64,000 bases of DNA from positions 29,342 through 93,341 of the forward strand of contig CAUDNR010004411.1 of the NCBI GenBank assembly GCA_958430865.1. Reading direction: 5' to 3'. A program made the position numbers and the translations under genes. The DNA comes from Entrophospora sp. SA101. Lineage: Eukaryota; Glomeromycota; Glomeromycetes; Entrophosporales; Entrophosporaceae. The notes below the pieces were generated by a model. It was not told the origin of the DNA. It made no database searches and worked only from the letters and a program-made list of their open reading frames with translations. Positions 45,996-58,530 of this stretch are shown piece by piece. The first letter of the stretch is position 1, and each line of letters opens with the position of its first letter.

Positions 45996-47911
45996 CAGAT
46001 TATGATATTATTTTAGCACAAAGAGCTTTAGAAATATTTAACCAATAATTTAATTACATTTAATTAAGCCAATAATTAATTAAAAAATAGTATTAATTTT
46101 AGAAGAATATCTGATAAATATCGGCACTTTCAACATTTATTAATAGGCTTTTAGAATATATGATAAAAATACTAAGAATATTATTAACTTATTGGTATGC
46201 CAATATCTTTAAAGAATAATCATATTCTGATATTTACTGATATCCCATTACCCAATTTGACATCATTCAACCAATAAAGAGAGAACCAATAGATTATATA
46301 TAAGCAAAGGACTCTAAATTAGCACAAAAGAATTTTAAATCATGCACAAACATAACAGCTTGATAGCTTGATTGACACAGTGGTGCAGCCTTGCAATTTT
46401 TTTATTACATATTTTAAATACAATTAATCATATGTCTTTAATAAAACAAACATGACTTAGCTATTTAATCATTTCCTTCATTTTCTTGTATGTGAATGCC
46501 TCCATCCATCAAATATTCATGATAGTCATGATTATTATTCAATACATTTGATATCATCATTAACATAACAAACCAAGTAGTAATAATACCAAGGCTATGC
46601 AAAAATGAAACTTTTAATAATGTGAGTCTACTCAGATCTCTGGGATTCGCAAAATAAATTATTTCAATTATGGATCTTTATGAATAATAAATATGATGTT
46701 GATGTCAGGTGTCAGATTTAATTAAAATTTCCTATCACAAACATGCAAATACCCTCTATAACCATGGGATTTTTCCTATGGGTAAAGTCCATCACATGCT
46801 GGAAGGCTTTGGACAAAACATTCCCTATCTCCCTCTCAGACCAGGTTGGTTGTTACCATATGGGCATTGATTGCTGATGAGAGTTGAAATTCATGTGATG
46901 ATTGTTTTGCAACATCCCAACCCGTAGAACAAAGTTGGTGTCTGCAATTGGTACAAAATTCTGCAACTCAGGAGATTGCAACCTGGGTTGTTGTTTTGGA
47001 TTTTCCCTGAATTCAGAGTTTTGAGTCCTGAGTTAACAACCCTACCCCATTTAATAACAAGTTCAGTTGATCAAACAAAAATTAAAAAAAACAGTATTTA
47101 TGGGAATGTTTAATTTAAACAAAACATACCAAAATCAAAACCATTTTATGACTTTTTTCTTGTTGGCCTTATTGCTGACAAAGATGTATATAATCATGCA
47201 ATAATTTTAATCTATACATATCCAAAATTATAAATTGTTCCTCTTAAAATCAGAGTCCAAATGCAATTTCAGGGCCACTGACCCTGCTCTGAATTGTGAC
47301 CTCCCATGCTTGAACAAGCTGCAATTTCTCTTAATATTCCTCCAGAGTTGCAACTTGGACACAATGCCAGCCTTACCCTAGAGTAGGATCATTGCAGGCA
47401 ACTTTTCAGCTAGTGTGTCAGCAGCCTTCTCTGGTCTGGGAAGATTAGTGGAAACATCATTGACAATTGATGCAGTCTTGATAACTCCAGGGCCATGCAG
47501 CCCCCTGGAATTTAACCATCATCATATCATCATGGAAATCTTGGTCAGTTTAGCCTTATGTACACAAGGAATATGCGAGAACGACTAAAAATAGCATGCA
47601 TGCTTCAACATCTATAAAATTTACAATAATCAAACATTGCATATTTGAATTGTCTCTTCTGTAACAGTCAGTCGTGCCGCCTTTACATCTTGTGATTGTA
47701 ATATTATAATAATATTATTAATAATGATTATGAAAAGCAAAATACCAATCATTTTGATGAGATTCTTATACCTAGCAAGATCTGCTCCGCATTTTGATTT
47801 CAATTAAAATATTTATAAACTAAATATATATATATCAATACAAATAAAAAATAGTACCTCTAGTTAGTTATTAACATGCCTTCTTTAGGAGATTCGCGTT
47901 TTGTCATCTTG

Positions 47912-47985
47912 GACTCTGTCAAAAAATAAATTGTTTTCCAAGGAAAAAAACCCTAATTCGCGTCTGTCCCTCCCTCCCAAAAAAA
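47912..47985. repeat. dispersed repeat, copy 2 (inverted relative to 15990)
   Basis: The reverse complement shares GGACAGACGCGAATT, a T run, GGAAAAC, CAATTTATTTTTTGACAGAG and TCCAAG with 15990-16075. On the minus strand a short frame (MTKRESPKEGMLITN) follows the repeat, but no gene can be built from it. Confidence 0.55.
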
Positions 47986-48348
47986 AAATCACGTCAACAA
48001 AAAAAAACCAAATCTTTGTGCAACACCAAGTGTAGAAAAAAAAAAATAAATAAAAAAATTATGATCCTCCTTATTGGCTGGAATGTATTAGTTATTGAGA
48101 GCGCATTTGGAAGACCAACTTCCAAACCTTCCAATGAAATACACACTGGCTAGATGTGCCACAAGAATCCAAACTTTTTTTCCATTCAACAAGATTATAA
48201 TAATTTATAATAATAATAGTAACTAGATAATAAATATAAAATAAATTTTAATAAGTTATACTATGGCACTGAATAATAAAAGTAAATTTGTTTTTTGATT
48301 ATTATTATTATTCAAAGAAAATTTAAGCACATAATTTTCACAAGGATA

Positions 48349-50212
48349 ATGGATTCACCACCGACACCAACACCAACACCAATAAAACCACAAAACAAAA
48401 TTAAAAATAACAAACAACAAAAACAACAACGTTTATCAAGAAAAGAACAATTAAAAATTATTCCAACTTCTAAAGATAATAATCAGAACAACAATAATAG
48501 CCCGTCCCTCAGTTTTGTCGAAGAAGTTCCGAGCGTGGGAGAATTATGGAATATGTCAAAAAAAGAAAGGAAAAAGCTTGAAAAAAAAAATATCAAAGTT
48601 AAACCACCAGAACAACAACAATATGTTATTAATGATAAGGATGTTAATAAATCATCTCTTGATGAATTAGCTAGTCTTGATGATGATGAAGAATTTCCAA
48701 GCGTGGAGGAATTATTGAATAGAGCTATTCCTCCAAAAAAGGAATGTGAAAAAAAGAATAACATTGTTGAACTATTAGACCAACAACAAGAACAGGAACA
48801 ATCCGAACCTGAATTACCAGATTATGATGTTTTGAAAGATGAGACATTAAGCATTCCAGGTGAATTAGTGTTAGCCTACTCTTTAAGAAAATACTATCCA
48901 GCAAAAATCATTGGTTATCAGAAGGTAAGACATTTATTTTATTTATTAGTAATTACTTGTTATTATTTTATTTATTTATTTAATTGTTGATGGCGTTTAT
49001 TTGAATAATTTAAAATTCTATAATATTAATTGTTATATTAAATAGCCTGGAAAGTACCATGTCCTCTTTTGTGATGGATCCAAGACAACACTTGGTAGAA
49101 ATAAATTTTACACAATTTATGAAAAAGGATTTGTGACTTGCAATGTAATTTTATAATTGAAGATTTTTATATTTTCATGTTAATATATATTTATATATAT
49201 TTTTATCTTTATTAAAAAGTTGGGTGAAATTGTAATGGAAAAAGAAGACCCTGATTATGAAGATCCGGAATTAATTGCTACAATTCTAGATCTCGAACCA
49301 ACATTGTCTGATGTTCTATTAGGCAATGATAAATTGGCATGGAGATATGATTATTTTGTTAAGGGAAAGAAAAAGCGTCAGTTATTAGCTTCTCGTGTTT
49401 CACAAGGACCATTCAACCAAAGTGAATTTGGTTTGATAGCAAAAGTTTTAAGACATATGTATGTGCCTGATGTTGCAAAAGCTATCGATAAGAAAGATAA
49501 TATCGTTAAACCTTCGGAATTGATCATGTCTATTATGAAATTGGAAAATAAACAATATCGAGAAGAAGAAGAAGAACAAGAAGAAGAACAAGATAATCAA
49601 CAGCAAAATAATCAACAAGAACTATCACTTTCATCACAACAACTCTCAACTCCTGTCTCAACTCCACATAAACACAACAACTTAACCGATGTTACCTCAC
49701 GCAAAATTTTAAACCCACAACCAGAATCATCACCGTCTCAACAGCTCACAACCTCTGTTTCCACTCCACGTAAGCGCAAACACTTACCTTCATTATTACA
49801 TGATGTTACCCCAAACAAGCATTCACGCCAACAATCAGAAACGTCATCACCATCATTGGCCCAACCAACTGCTGCTGCTGCTGCTGCCTCTTCCTCTTCC
49901 TCACCTTCACCTTCACCTTCACCTTCATCACCACCACCACTACCACCATTACCATTATCACCATCACCATCCTTATCCTCGTCATCATCCTCATTATTAT
50001 ATGATAAATTGAAACGCCCATTTTTTAATTATTCATCTAATTTGCAACTTCGATTTGTAAATGATGTGTTAATACCTGAAACTATCATTAGATTGATCAT
50101 GAAAGAAGATGGGTTAAGTTACAAGGAAGCTGATTATAAAATGACTGATGGATATGAAGATTTGAGATGGGTAGAGACTATTATGTCATCTAGAAGTTGC
50201 TTTAGTAAATAA
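48349..50212 (+). CDS. Tudor/PWWP-like chromatin-reader protein
   Basis: Three exons (48349-48924, 49046-49144, 49220-50212) give 555 residues; an upstream in-frame ATG at 48295 is possible but adds only A+T-coded residues. Residues about 171-230 (GELVLAYSLRKYYPAKIIGY, then GKYHVLFCDGSKTTLGRNKF, then FVTCNLGE) resemble a Tudor or PWWP-like beta barrel: VLA, an aromatic pair, PAKI, and a FxDG turn. The C-terminus (VLIPETIIRLIMKEDGLSYK and EDLRWVETIMSSR) is a helical module that I recall in related zygomycete proteins. Between them lie long low-complexity tracts of Gln, Ser, Pro, Ala and Glu, plus a basic PRKRKH that may be a nuclear signal. A nuclear, histone- or DNA-associated role is inferred; the exact family is uncertain. 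Confidence 0.8.
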
Positions 50213-52898
50213 TATAAAATGCAGGGTATTATCATAGGCAATAATGTATTATTGTATTACTACAGGGGTATTTGGTAATTAATTAATAATGGTAATTTTG
50301 TGTAAAAGAAAATCACAAAAGATGGTGAACGGTATTGATAGATTAAATAGAAAATTTTTAATTCTGTATATTAATATTAACTAACACACATACACATGTA
50401 TATTATTATATTATGTATTGATAAAATAAATTATATATATATATATTTAATACCAACAGTGTCATTTAGATAGAACAAACTACTCTTAAAGAGCACATAA
50501 CAAATATCAACTTATTTTCGAATCCATTAATATCCATTGATATGTTTTAATAAAATAGATTCATCTAAAAATATGAGTTAGTTGTTGATCTACCAATTTA
50601 ACCAGTTCCCTCTGCCAAATGAATAACCACTAATACTAATACCAGTTCCTTCCATTAATTCAACAGAAACGGCTCAAAATATATTGCTATATTAATATCC
50701 ACGGCCTCAATATTTGAAAGTAGAATAGATTTTAAACTCGATGTTTTGTTACAATCGGTTAAACTTGAATTATCAATAGTTTTACAAAAGATAATTATGT
50801 GTTAATAATACATGTGAAATCTATATAATAATTTATATAGTAAACCAGTTTGTAATAAGATATTTTTTTTTTGTTTTTAACCAATTAGCAGTCAATTAAT
50901 TGGTAATAGACTATACTTATTATTATTGATTATGTTGGTCAAATACCAAATTACAATTACAATAAATAGTCAATTGGTTTTAATTTTAAATTAATCTAAT
51001 TGTCTGTGAATAATTAATTAAACTCAAAATTTTAAAAAAAAAGCGTTTGATAATCTATTGATTGATACTTCATGAATCAAAGTCTTCTTTATCTTTACAC
51101 ATATTACCATGGAAGGATTTTGCGCTTTTTAATAATTTACTATGAATCCACAAATGCAGAGATAAAAACAGTTCAGAGGGACCAAATAAGCAAATAAGCC
51201 TTTGCAAAGATAGTTGTCTTCATAACTCACCAATAAAATCGGTTGATTACCTAAATGTTACCCGTCACTTATTCGTTGGAATTCATCGCAATTCACCTAT
51301 TTGTTTGTGGTAGAAACTTTATTACGCAAAAGCTAATTATATTCAAATGAAAAGAGATATGCCATAATGTTTTTTAATAATAATCAAAGAAAAAATTTGA
51401 CATATGGTTGGCCAAACTGCAATACACACACAGTGCTGGATACATGATTGGGAGCATTTTACCAGAGCTGTGGGAGTTCAGAAAATAATATACATTTTGT
51501 TTTGTAAGCTTCAGTGTTTAACATGTAAGACAGAATGATATGTCAAGAGTGTCTGAAATGCTTATCCTGACTATTCGTTCTCAAATGGACTTTTATCTTT
51601 CTCCTTGTGTTTTGAAAAATTACCTTGCGTTTAAGTCAAACTATCAATTAGCAACATTTAAATTGAAAAAATAGCCATTATATATTGATTGGTTCGATAT
51701 GACATTAAAATCATAACTGATTTACCTACTACTACGAACAGACAGGACGGATTGGATTTTATTTTATGAAAATAAATAGGAATTACTTGCTTTATTGAAA
51801 CTGTTAATTACAAAAAATGTATATTAGAAGAAGGATTTTGGTGGGAATAAAGTTCAATACAAGAATCTACAATATTTATACTTTGCCATATGAGTGTAGA
51901 AAAATGCAGTTCTTTTTTTCAAAACATCACTTTCAGAGCTTCACGCGTTTCTACTGAAAAGCTCGCATATCATCAGCAACTTTAAAAATGCTCACATAGC
52001 TGATGATTTTTGTCTGAGCTCTGTAATTCATAGGTTCACTGTTGTTACTCACAATAATTAAAAAATGACTTTTAACCATATGATCTATTAACATAAGAAG
52101 TTTAAATCTGGAGAACGACGATATCTTTTTAAGCGAAATACGATTTCCTTAACAATAAGATTCCAATAACATCAGTTTCTAAACAGATTTGATTTAATTA
52201 AATTTTAATTGCAATGTCAAATCGGTTAAGATGATCGATCCACTTTTGCACAATGCAATTTGTCCCTAATCCTGGTTAGGATATCCAGGATTATTCTTAC
52301 ACACAATTAATGTGCTCAATTACAAATAACTAAAGTTATTGGTGTTCATAGGACATGGGTAAATAATTGACTTTTTCTGTTTTCATTTAGGAGACATCAT
52401 CAAAATGGTTTCAATGATTTATTATTGGACGGTTTACTTATTTGTATTGTTTTTACTGGATCATGAAAGTATTGAAAATAATATAAAAATAACAGGAGGT
52501 TTTATTTTTGAGTATTATTTTGATAATTATGCAATAAACGAATTATTTAATCTGATAAACGCGTGCAAGTTTCACATTTTATTTTAATCATCTTGAGGAA
52601 CAACACATTATGCAGCTGGCATTATGACAGGCTAATGTAAATTTTATAATCGTTGGGTGGCAACCCTTTGGTATTTTAGTTGATATTATTTTTTCCAGCC
52701 GGTTGATCTAGTCCTTTAAAGAATGCGAACATCTGACAAATTGTCACCATCAAGCTTTTACACAATGATGTGAGAATGGCCTTGATCTTACTACAGCGAT
52801 TCTTGAGGTTTGGAGTTGTTCTTCTTTTGATAATAATAATTCCTAATGAAAGATTCGTTACAACTAGATGAAGCAACGTATGCTTTCTATGATCTAAA
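50213..52898. other. gene-free stretch
   Basis: A+T-rich spacer without recognisable genes, RNA genes or strong repeats. Short open frames (for example 52405-52587) have no coding support. Confidence 0.45.
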
Positions 52899-53053
52899 TA
52901 GGGTTTTTATTCGTAATACTAATTCTTATTCGAATTATTCGTAATAAAGTCAATCTTCGAATTATTAGTTTTATTCGAATAAACTTTCAATGTAACTCTA
53001 ATACTCAAATAAAACGAATAATTCGAATAAACCTTATTCAAATAGAAACCCTA
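52899..53053. mobile_element. 155-bp MITE with TAGGGTTT ends
   Basis: TAGGGTTTTTATTCG at the left and the complement of TAGGGTTTCTATTTG at the right form terminal inverted repeats. The interior is built of ATTCGAATTATTCG-like palindromes, so it folds into a long hairpin. It shares the ATTCG unit with the minisatellite at 45853. Confidence 0.65.
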
Positions 53054-53338
53054 GCTCTAAATTGTTTCGAAATTAAAGTTTATCGGATGAAAATTCTTAT
53101 TGAAGATCCTTTTTGGGAAATCCGCAGTTGTATTATTATTATCTAAGTATACCCTCTCTAAATGCATATTCATGAGTGATAGTAAGTATTATGTTCTCAA
53201 TGGGGCACACTTGGAGAGCTGTATGTACAATTTTCCAGTAAAAGGAAAAATATCCATTTCTATATATAAAAAAATTTCTTTACTAAAAGGATCGCCAATT
53301 AAATTATCAATGCAACACGAATATCTTTAAAAAAAAAA

Positions 53339-54097
53339 ATGATAAAAAGAAATTTTCAAACTTTAATATTTAAAAAAAAGAAAAGTTCATTAATAATAAT
53401 ACCAACAATAAAAACATTACCAACAACAAATATTTCTTCACAAAATCGTAAATATGGAGCACAAAAATCTTCAAAAAAGACTGACACAAATAAAAAGTCA
53501 AGTAGTAGCAGCAACACAAAAACCACTAGTAGTGGAGCTGGTGGAAGTATGATACCAGGCTCACAACAATTCCATATAACAGATAAAAGGTATGAAGTAA
53601 TTAAACAAATACTTTACGAAACCGAGAAACCAGACTTGTCATCATTAACACAAGAAGATTTGGAAAGACATGAAACGATAGAACGAGCATGGAAATTATT
53701 TTGTAGACATCAAAAAGAACAAAAAGAGCTTGAATTAGCAAGAAAATATAGAATGTTAAATGAGGCGAATATTGAATTAGAAAAGGTAGATGAACGATTA
53801 TTTAAAGAAGCTCAGCTTAATAATTCAAAAATATTGTTTCCTGGAAAAATGAAAATTCCTACAGAAACACCACCTTTAGATGGATGGAATTATAATTATA
53901 CTAAACCTATTACTACTACAATAGTGAATAAGGATAATGAAGTGGTTGATGAGGTAGATGGTGATGACAATGATGACGATGACGATGACGATGACGATGA
54001 TGGTGGTGATGGTGATGGTGATGGTGGTGGTGATGATTATGATGATGGTGATGATGGTAATGTGGAAAATAATGTTGACAGTAGTAATAAACAATAG
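53339..54097 (+). CDS. MRPL28: mitochondrial ribosomal protein mL40
   Basis: A single exon encodes 252 residues. The N-terminus (MIKRNFQTLIFKKKK and on) is basic and Ser-rich, fitting a mitochondrial presequence. The core has RYEVIKQILYETEKPDLSSL, ERHETIERAWKLFCRHQKEQ and LELARKYRMLNEANIELEKV, then DERLFKEAQ. This pattern, ERAW followed by a charged helix and LFKEA, is that of mL40 (yeast Mrpl28, KOG4778), a large-subunit protein of the mitoribosome. The C-terminus ends in a long Asp/Gly tract coded by GAT/GGT repeats, which is unusual for the family. The 3' half and its flank are duplicated in inverted orientation at 34890-35752. The start ATG follows an A run and is the first in frame. Confidence 0.85.
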   Translation: MIKRNFQTLIFKKKKSSLIIIPTIKTLPTTNISSQNRKYGAQKSSKKTDTNKKSSSSSNTKTTSSGAGGSMIPGSQQFHITDKRYEVIKQILYETEKPDLSSLTQEDLERHETIERAWKLFCRHQKEQKELELARKYRMLNEANIELEKVDERLFKEAQLNNSKILFPGKMKIPTETPPLDGWNYNYTKPITTTIVNKDNEVVDEVDGDDNDDDDDDDDDDGGDGDGDGGGDDYDDGDDGNVENNVDSSNKQ

Positions 54098-54439
54098 ATG
54101 AAAATTAAAATTTTCCGCCCAAAATTTTTGTGACTTCTTTCTTCATCTGGACTGGACAATTGATTGAATAAAACTTTCATTTCATTTCTTCTGGTGGATG
54201 GGATTAAGAGGATCTAAATTTGGTTTTAAGTTCAGAAGAAATTTAACCCTTTTTAGATTATGAAATTGAACAAAGATGCTATTTCCTCCCATAAAATGGT
54301 TTATAATAATAATATTGTTAATATTACTATAAAAAAGTTTTTTAAAAATTCAAAAAATTCAAATTTACCCAATGAAAATTTAAGCATATGTCACATGATC
54401 ACCAGTTTGTTATTAATATCTTTATAATATTATTAGTCA

Positions 54440-55648
54440 GTGATTGAAATAAACAAAATATGAATACATTTCTTCAGAATTAGCAGAATCCATTATCACT
54501 AAAAAAGAAATATTTAATTAATCATTAAGTTATTTATGTTTTAAAATTAAATAATCTCTTCAGAATTAGCAGAATCCATTATCACTAAAAAAGAAATATT
54601 TAATTAATCATTGTTATCTATGTTTTCAAATTAAATAATCTCTCACTCAATTTCATTATCTTTTAGTTTTTTTTTGTTTGTCTGCACAGAAATTTTAACA
54701 ATATCAACATTGTTTAAGTGCTGGGTTCTTTCTCATTTTTAATATTTATTAGGAAAAGAGATATTTTGTGATTTAATTTTCGCGAATGAATTAATATTTT
54801 ACTTCATAATTTGGGCTGGCATTAAACAAAATTGGCCAGAATTATAAGAGGGCCAATTTCAAAATTTTTATAACACAACATCAAACTTTTAATTTGACAT
54901 ACTCTTGTTGCACTGAACTTATTTAACAATTCCAACGTAGCTTGATTGCTTTTAATTAGAATAATCAATTTATGTCGTTTTTTTTCAAAAGTTACATGAA
55001 AATTTAACATGTCGATTTTAAGACCAATTATTTTGGATGTGTTACTGTGACATGCACTGTACAAATTAGTAGTAGTAGGTGTTTTCCGCATTAAAGTGCT
55101 AATGTAAGTAAGGGCTTAGACAAAATAATATCCTCATTTTCTTATAAGGTCACATGATATTTCGAATTTAAAATCGAAATTCAAAATCGAAAATCGAAAT
55201 TCAATTATAGTAATAACATTAGTATTTAGTGTTAGTATTAGTATTAGTATTAGTATATTATTATTATTATTGAAACGCAAGGATCAATTATTTCATGTAT
55301 GTCATTTAATATTAATTATTAATCTGGCATTTGTGGCAATTTATTGTTACTAATTTAGAAAGATCAACAAATTTAAATAAAAGCAATAAAATAATTTACA
55401 ATTATAAATTATATTCAATTTATTAATTAAATTATTTCTCAATGAAATTTTATTAGAGGGTAAAAATTTGGTAGTAAACCTCATAATTAGACTTTTTTTA
55501 AACTTATTTATTTATTTAATAATTAATATTTCAACATATATATTTGTAGATTCATTCACCCTTAATATTATTACAAATCTTACATAAATTATATCAATAA
55601 TTATATTAATATTATATTAATATTTTAGTAATTATTATAGATTTAAAA
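54440..55648. other. intergenic spacer with tandem duplication
   Basis: It holds a two-copy 86-bp tandem repeat (54472-54643) and a (TTAGTA)n microsatellite near 55220-55258. No gene is supported; the minus frame 54822-55091 has no recognisable motif. Confidence 0.5.
54472..54643. repeat. 86-bp tandem duplication
   Basis: CTTCAGAATTAGCAGAATCC begins at 54472 and again at 54558. The two units are almost identical apart from a few bases and a small indel near ATTAAGTTATTTATG / ATTGTTATCTATG. Confidence 0.92.
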
Positions 55649-56445
55649 ATGAATTCATTCATCGAAACAAATAATAATAATAATAATAATTTAAATTTAA
55701 ATAATTTAAATTTAAAATCTATCAATTCAGAATCAATAAAATTACAAAATAATGATAAAGAGAATAAAGAGAATCAGAATGATGATAATGACATATTAAA
55801 AGATGGTAGTGACATAAATCAACAAAAATTAAATGATGAATCAAATCAGGATTTGGTAATAATAATAGTCTCTTTACAGTTTCACTAATAATTTTCATAA
55901 AATATAAAATATTGAATTATTTAAATTATTTATTTCAGATTCTAATAAAAATAAGAGATTTTGCTTTTCCAATAGAAGATCTAAGACATTGGGGACAAAA
56001 TCTGATTGCATCATCAGATGATGATAGTAATGGTGGTGATGATGATTATTACGATTATGACAATAATGATGATGATTATATTATAGATTATGATAACAAT
56101 ATTAATAATATTTATGCTAATAGTCATAATAATAATAGTAGTAATAATAAAAATCACACCAATAAAAAAGATGATGGCAAATATAAAAATAAGAAAGCTT
56201 GTGCATTATATGATTTCCTGGCAGAGAATACATCAGAATTGAGTTTTCAAGAAGGTGATATATTAACAATAAATTATCGACAATGTGTTGGGTGGTTAGT
56301 AGCTGAGCTTGATGGTAAGGTTGGTTTAATACCTGAAAATTATGTCGCTATATCATCATCTGATGGTGATGATGGTTATTTGGATGATGATGAAAAAAAA
56401 TATGAATATGAATATAATAATTGGATTAATAATCAGGATAAATAA
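55649..56445 (+). CDS. SH3-domain adaptor (Skb5/Nbp2-like)
   Basis: Two exons (55649-55855, 55939-56445) give 237 residues. One SH3 domain occupies about 155-208: ALYDF (158-162), ELSFQEGDILTI, GWLVAELDGKVGLIPENYV. All residues expected for binding PxxP ligands are present (ALYDF, the acidic RT loop, the Trp of GW, P-x-NYV). RDFAFPIEDLRHWG just before a disordered Asn/Asp tract matches the segment that precedes SH3 in fission yeast Skb5 and budding yeast Nbp2. Those adaptors bring a PP2C phosphatase or PAK kinases to MAPK pathways, which suggests a similar role here. The N- and C-terminal tails are Asn- and Asp-rich. The domain is certain; the orthology is inferred from this short motif. Confidence 0.85.
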
Positions 56446-57069
56446 TTTCTTAATATTTAATTAATATTTAATAGTAATAATAATAATAATAGTATTTATT
56501 TATTTATTTATAGATATTTAATAATAATAATAATTTTTTAAAAAAATAGTAATATTACATAATGTAGCATTAGATGCCTAATCATGTTAATATTTGAGTG
56601 CTTTATTTATAAGCAAGGACTTAAAAGATAGCATCCATTTTTACAAACAAATTAATTAGGAATTTGGGAATTTAAGATTTTTTGGTTCAATTAATCATCA
56701 CCTTTAATACTTCTACATTCAAATTTTTATAGATATTTTCTTTTGCCTTTTCGTCATTGATAATTTTCATTTCCCAATTGATTTGGGGAATTTAAACTAA
56801 ACTAGAAAAATTTAGAATGAAGCACTTATTATTTCTTTTCTTGTAAATAATATTTGTCACCCTGAATGTAGCTGAAAATAAATGAATGACAGTTGTCATC
56901 ATGGTTTTATTTATATCTCTCTTGCTCACTATTTTTTGATACATTAAACTTGTAATTACAAGTACTATTTGCAACTTACTGAGCTGATTTTGGCCCTTGA
57001 TAAATTTTTTTAAAATTAATAACATTTTAATTATATTCAAAATGAATATATACTGTACACACACCTACC

Positions 57070-58073
57070 ATAAGTATCCGACCACCCAAGTTGTGTAACG
57101 TCAAATGAAAAGAGTTCTTACTAAAAAAGTAACGTTTTCTTAAAACCGTTTTTACTTTACTAAAGTAGACTTGTACTTGATATCAAAATCTCTAAATTAC
57201 AAAAGCATCGAAAGGTTCGGTATGGTATTAATGGAAACATTTAGCAAATAGTCCAAAAAAGCAAATTTTCAATCGGAATCTTTACATATAATAAAGGTCA
57301 AATTTCTTCATTGTAATGTATATTATTTCATTAATAAAATGTGCTCAACGTAACAGATTACATATATCCACAATATGGTGTTGGCATAAATTAGTTCGTG
57401 AAAAGGGTTTAAAAAAGTATCCGACTACCCCATAATTTTATTATATAAAACACTTAATAAAGTTGACAAAATGCAAATTTTAAGGCTTTACGTTTTGTTG
57501 TCTATACTCGATCAAATTTTCTCAAATTTTAACCATAGATATTTAAGTGGACTTGCTTAATGATGTAATCCACAATTCAACGGAGTTTTAAAGTTTTTTA
57601 CTAAGCTCAAAGTTTTCATAAAAATCACGGAATCTAGAATTTTCATTAATAATGCAAACTCGACGAGACTTTAAATTTATATGCAAATTAACTTTTAAAA
57701 ACATGTTTACTTAATGCACCAGTCCATGGTCGGATATTCTATTGTTGGATTTTGGCAATCCTATGATTATTTCTGAGCTTAATCTTTCGATTACCCCACT
57801 TCTTTCCCCAAGTATAATGCAAGATTTTATATTTCCTAACGATTTATTCTTCTTTGTGTGTTACATATATATGTGCTTTATAGCTTGGTTTTACAAGTTA
57901 TTCTTTTGTATTCATGTTTTAGTATATATTCTAGGTCTGTTAATTTTGCTTTCGATTTTTGTTTCTTCTCTTAATTCTCGGATATCTCTCCAAAGCTAAC
58001 CTTCACATCCTTAGCTTTTTAATAATAAGTCTTACTTCCTCTATTGCAAATAGAGCTTGATCCGGATACTTAT
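57070..58073. mobile_element. candidate DNA transposon with TATCCGACCA ends
   Basis: ATAAGTATCCG (57070-57080) pairs with CGGATACTTAT (58063-58073). TATCCGACCA (57075-57084) pairs exactly with TGGTCGGATA (57727-57736). A direct copy, AAGTATCCGACTACCCC, lies at 57415-57431. This suggests one decayed element or two nested ones of about 0.67 and 1.0 kb. No transposase is recognised. Confidence 0.45.
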
Positions 58074-58279
58074 CCGTTTAAATTATTATTATAATCTTTT
58101 TAAAATAATTCTTTCTTCTTTAATGGACAATGTAACAACAAAATTGCTTTCTGATAATTCTGTAATAGGAAAAGAAACTTCTTCTTGTATATCTTGCATA
58201 AAGACATGTATTTATTCTTCTGGGAGCTTTGCTTGTGTAATTAATTAGTGATGATAATTTTTGTTATTATTGACATTAG

Positions 58280-58530
58280 AAATCGGCGAGGAGCTTGCAA
58301 AGGAACTGTCCCCCGCACATGATACCAATCCTGATATTTAGATACCTGATTTGAAGGTGTATATTGATGCTGCTCCTCAAAGAATCCGAGATACAATTTT
58401 AAAATAGCAGTCCAAAATAAAGTTCCAGATGAACTTTTCCGACTCTACTGCGAGAAAGTTCTTCTTGACTTGTGGGTAAATGTGATATCTGACATTGATC
58501 GATCAAAGTACCAACAATTGTTCTTTTAGT
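58280..58530 (+). pseudogene. decayed coding fragment, unrecognised
   Basis: Two frames carry protein-like sequence: EIGEELAKELSPAHDTNPDI, then KVYIDAAPQRIRDTILK, then in another frame VPDELFRLYCEKVLLDLWVN and VISDIDRSKYQQLFF. Stops and at least one frame change interrupt it. The base composition is richer in G+C than the flanks. I do not recognise the family. Confidence 0.4.

Larger units (their letters stand above)
45000..48294. other. gene-free stretch with repeats and a G+C-richer island
   Basis: It contains a MITE (45710-45852), a TTTTATTCG minisatellite (45853-45995), and a G+C-richer island at about 46690-47560. In the island a minus frame (KTASIVNDVSTNLPRPEKAA and on, 47230-47510) is open except for one stop but is not recognised. 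Open frames around 44885-45287 on both strands show no coding character. Confidence 0.4.

Noticed and set aside
49806..50021. Open frames over the Ser/Pro tract on both strands
   Set aside because: Shadows of the repeat-coded low-complexity region of the Tudor/PWWP-like gene.
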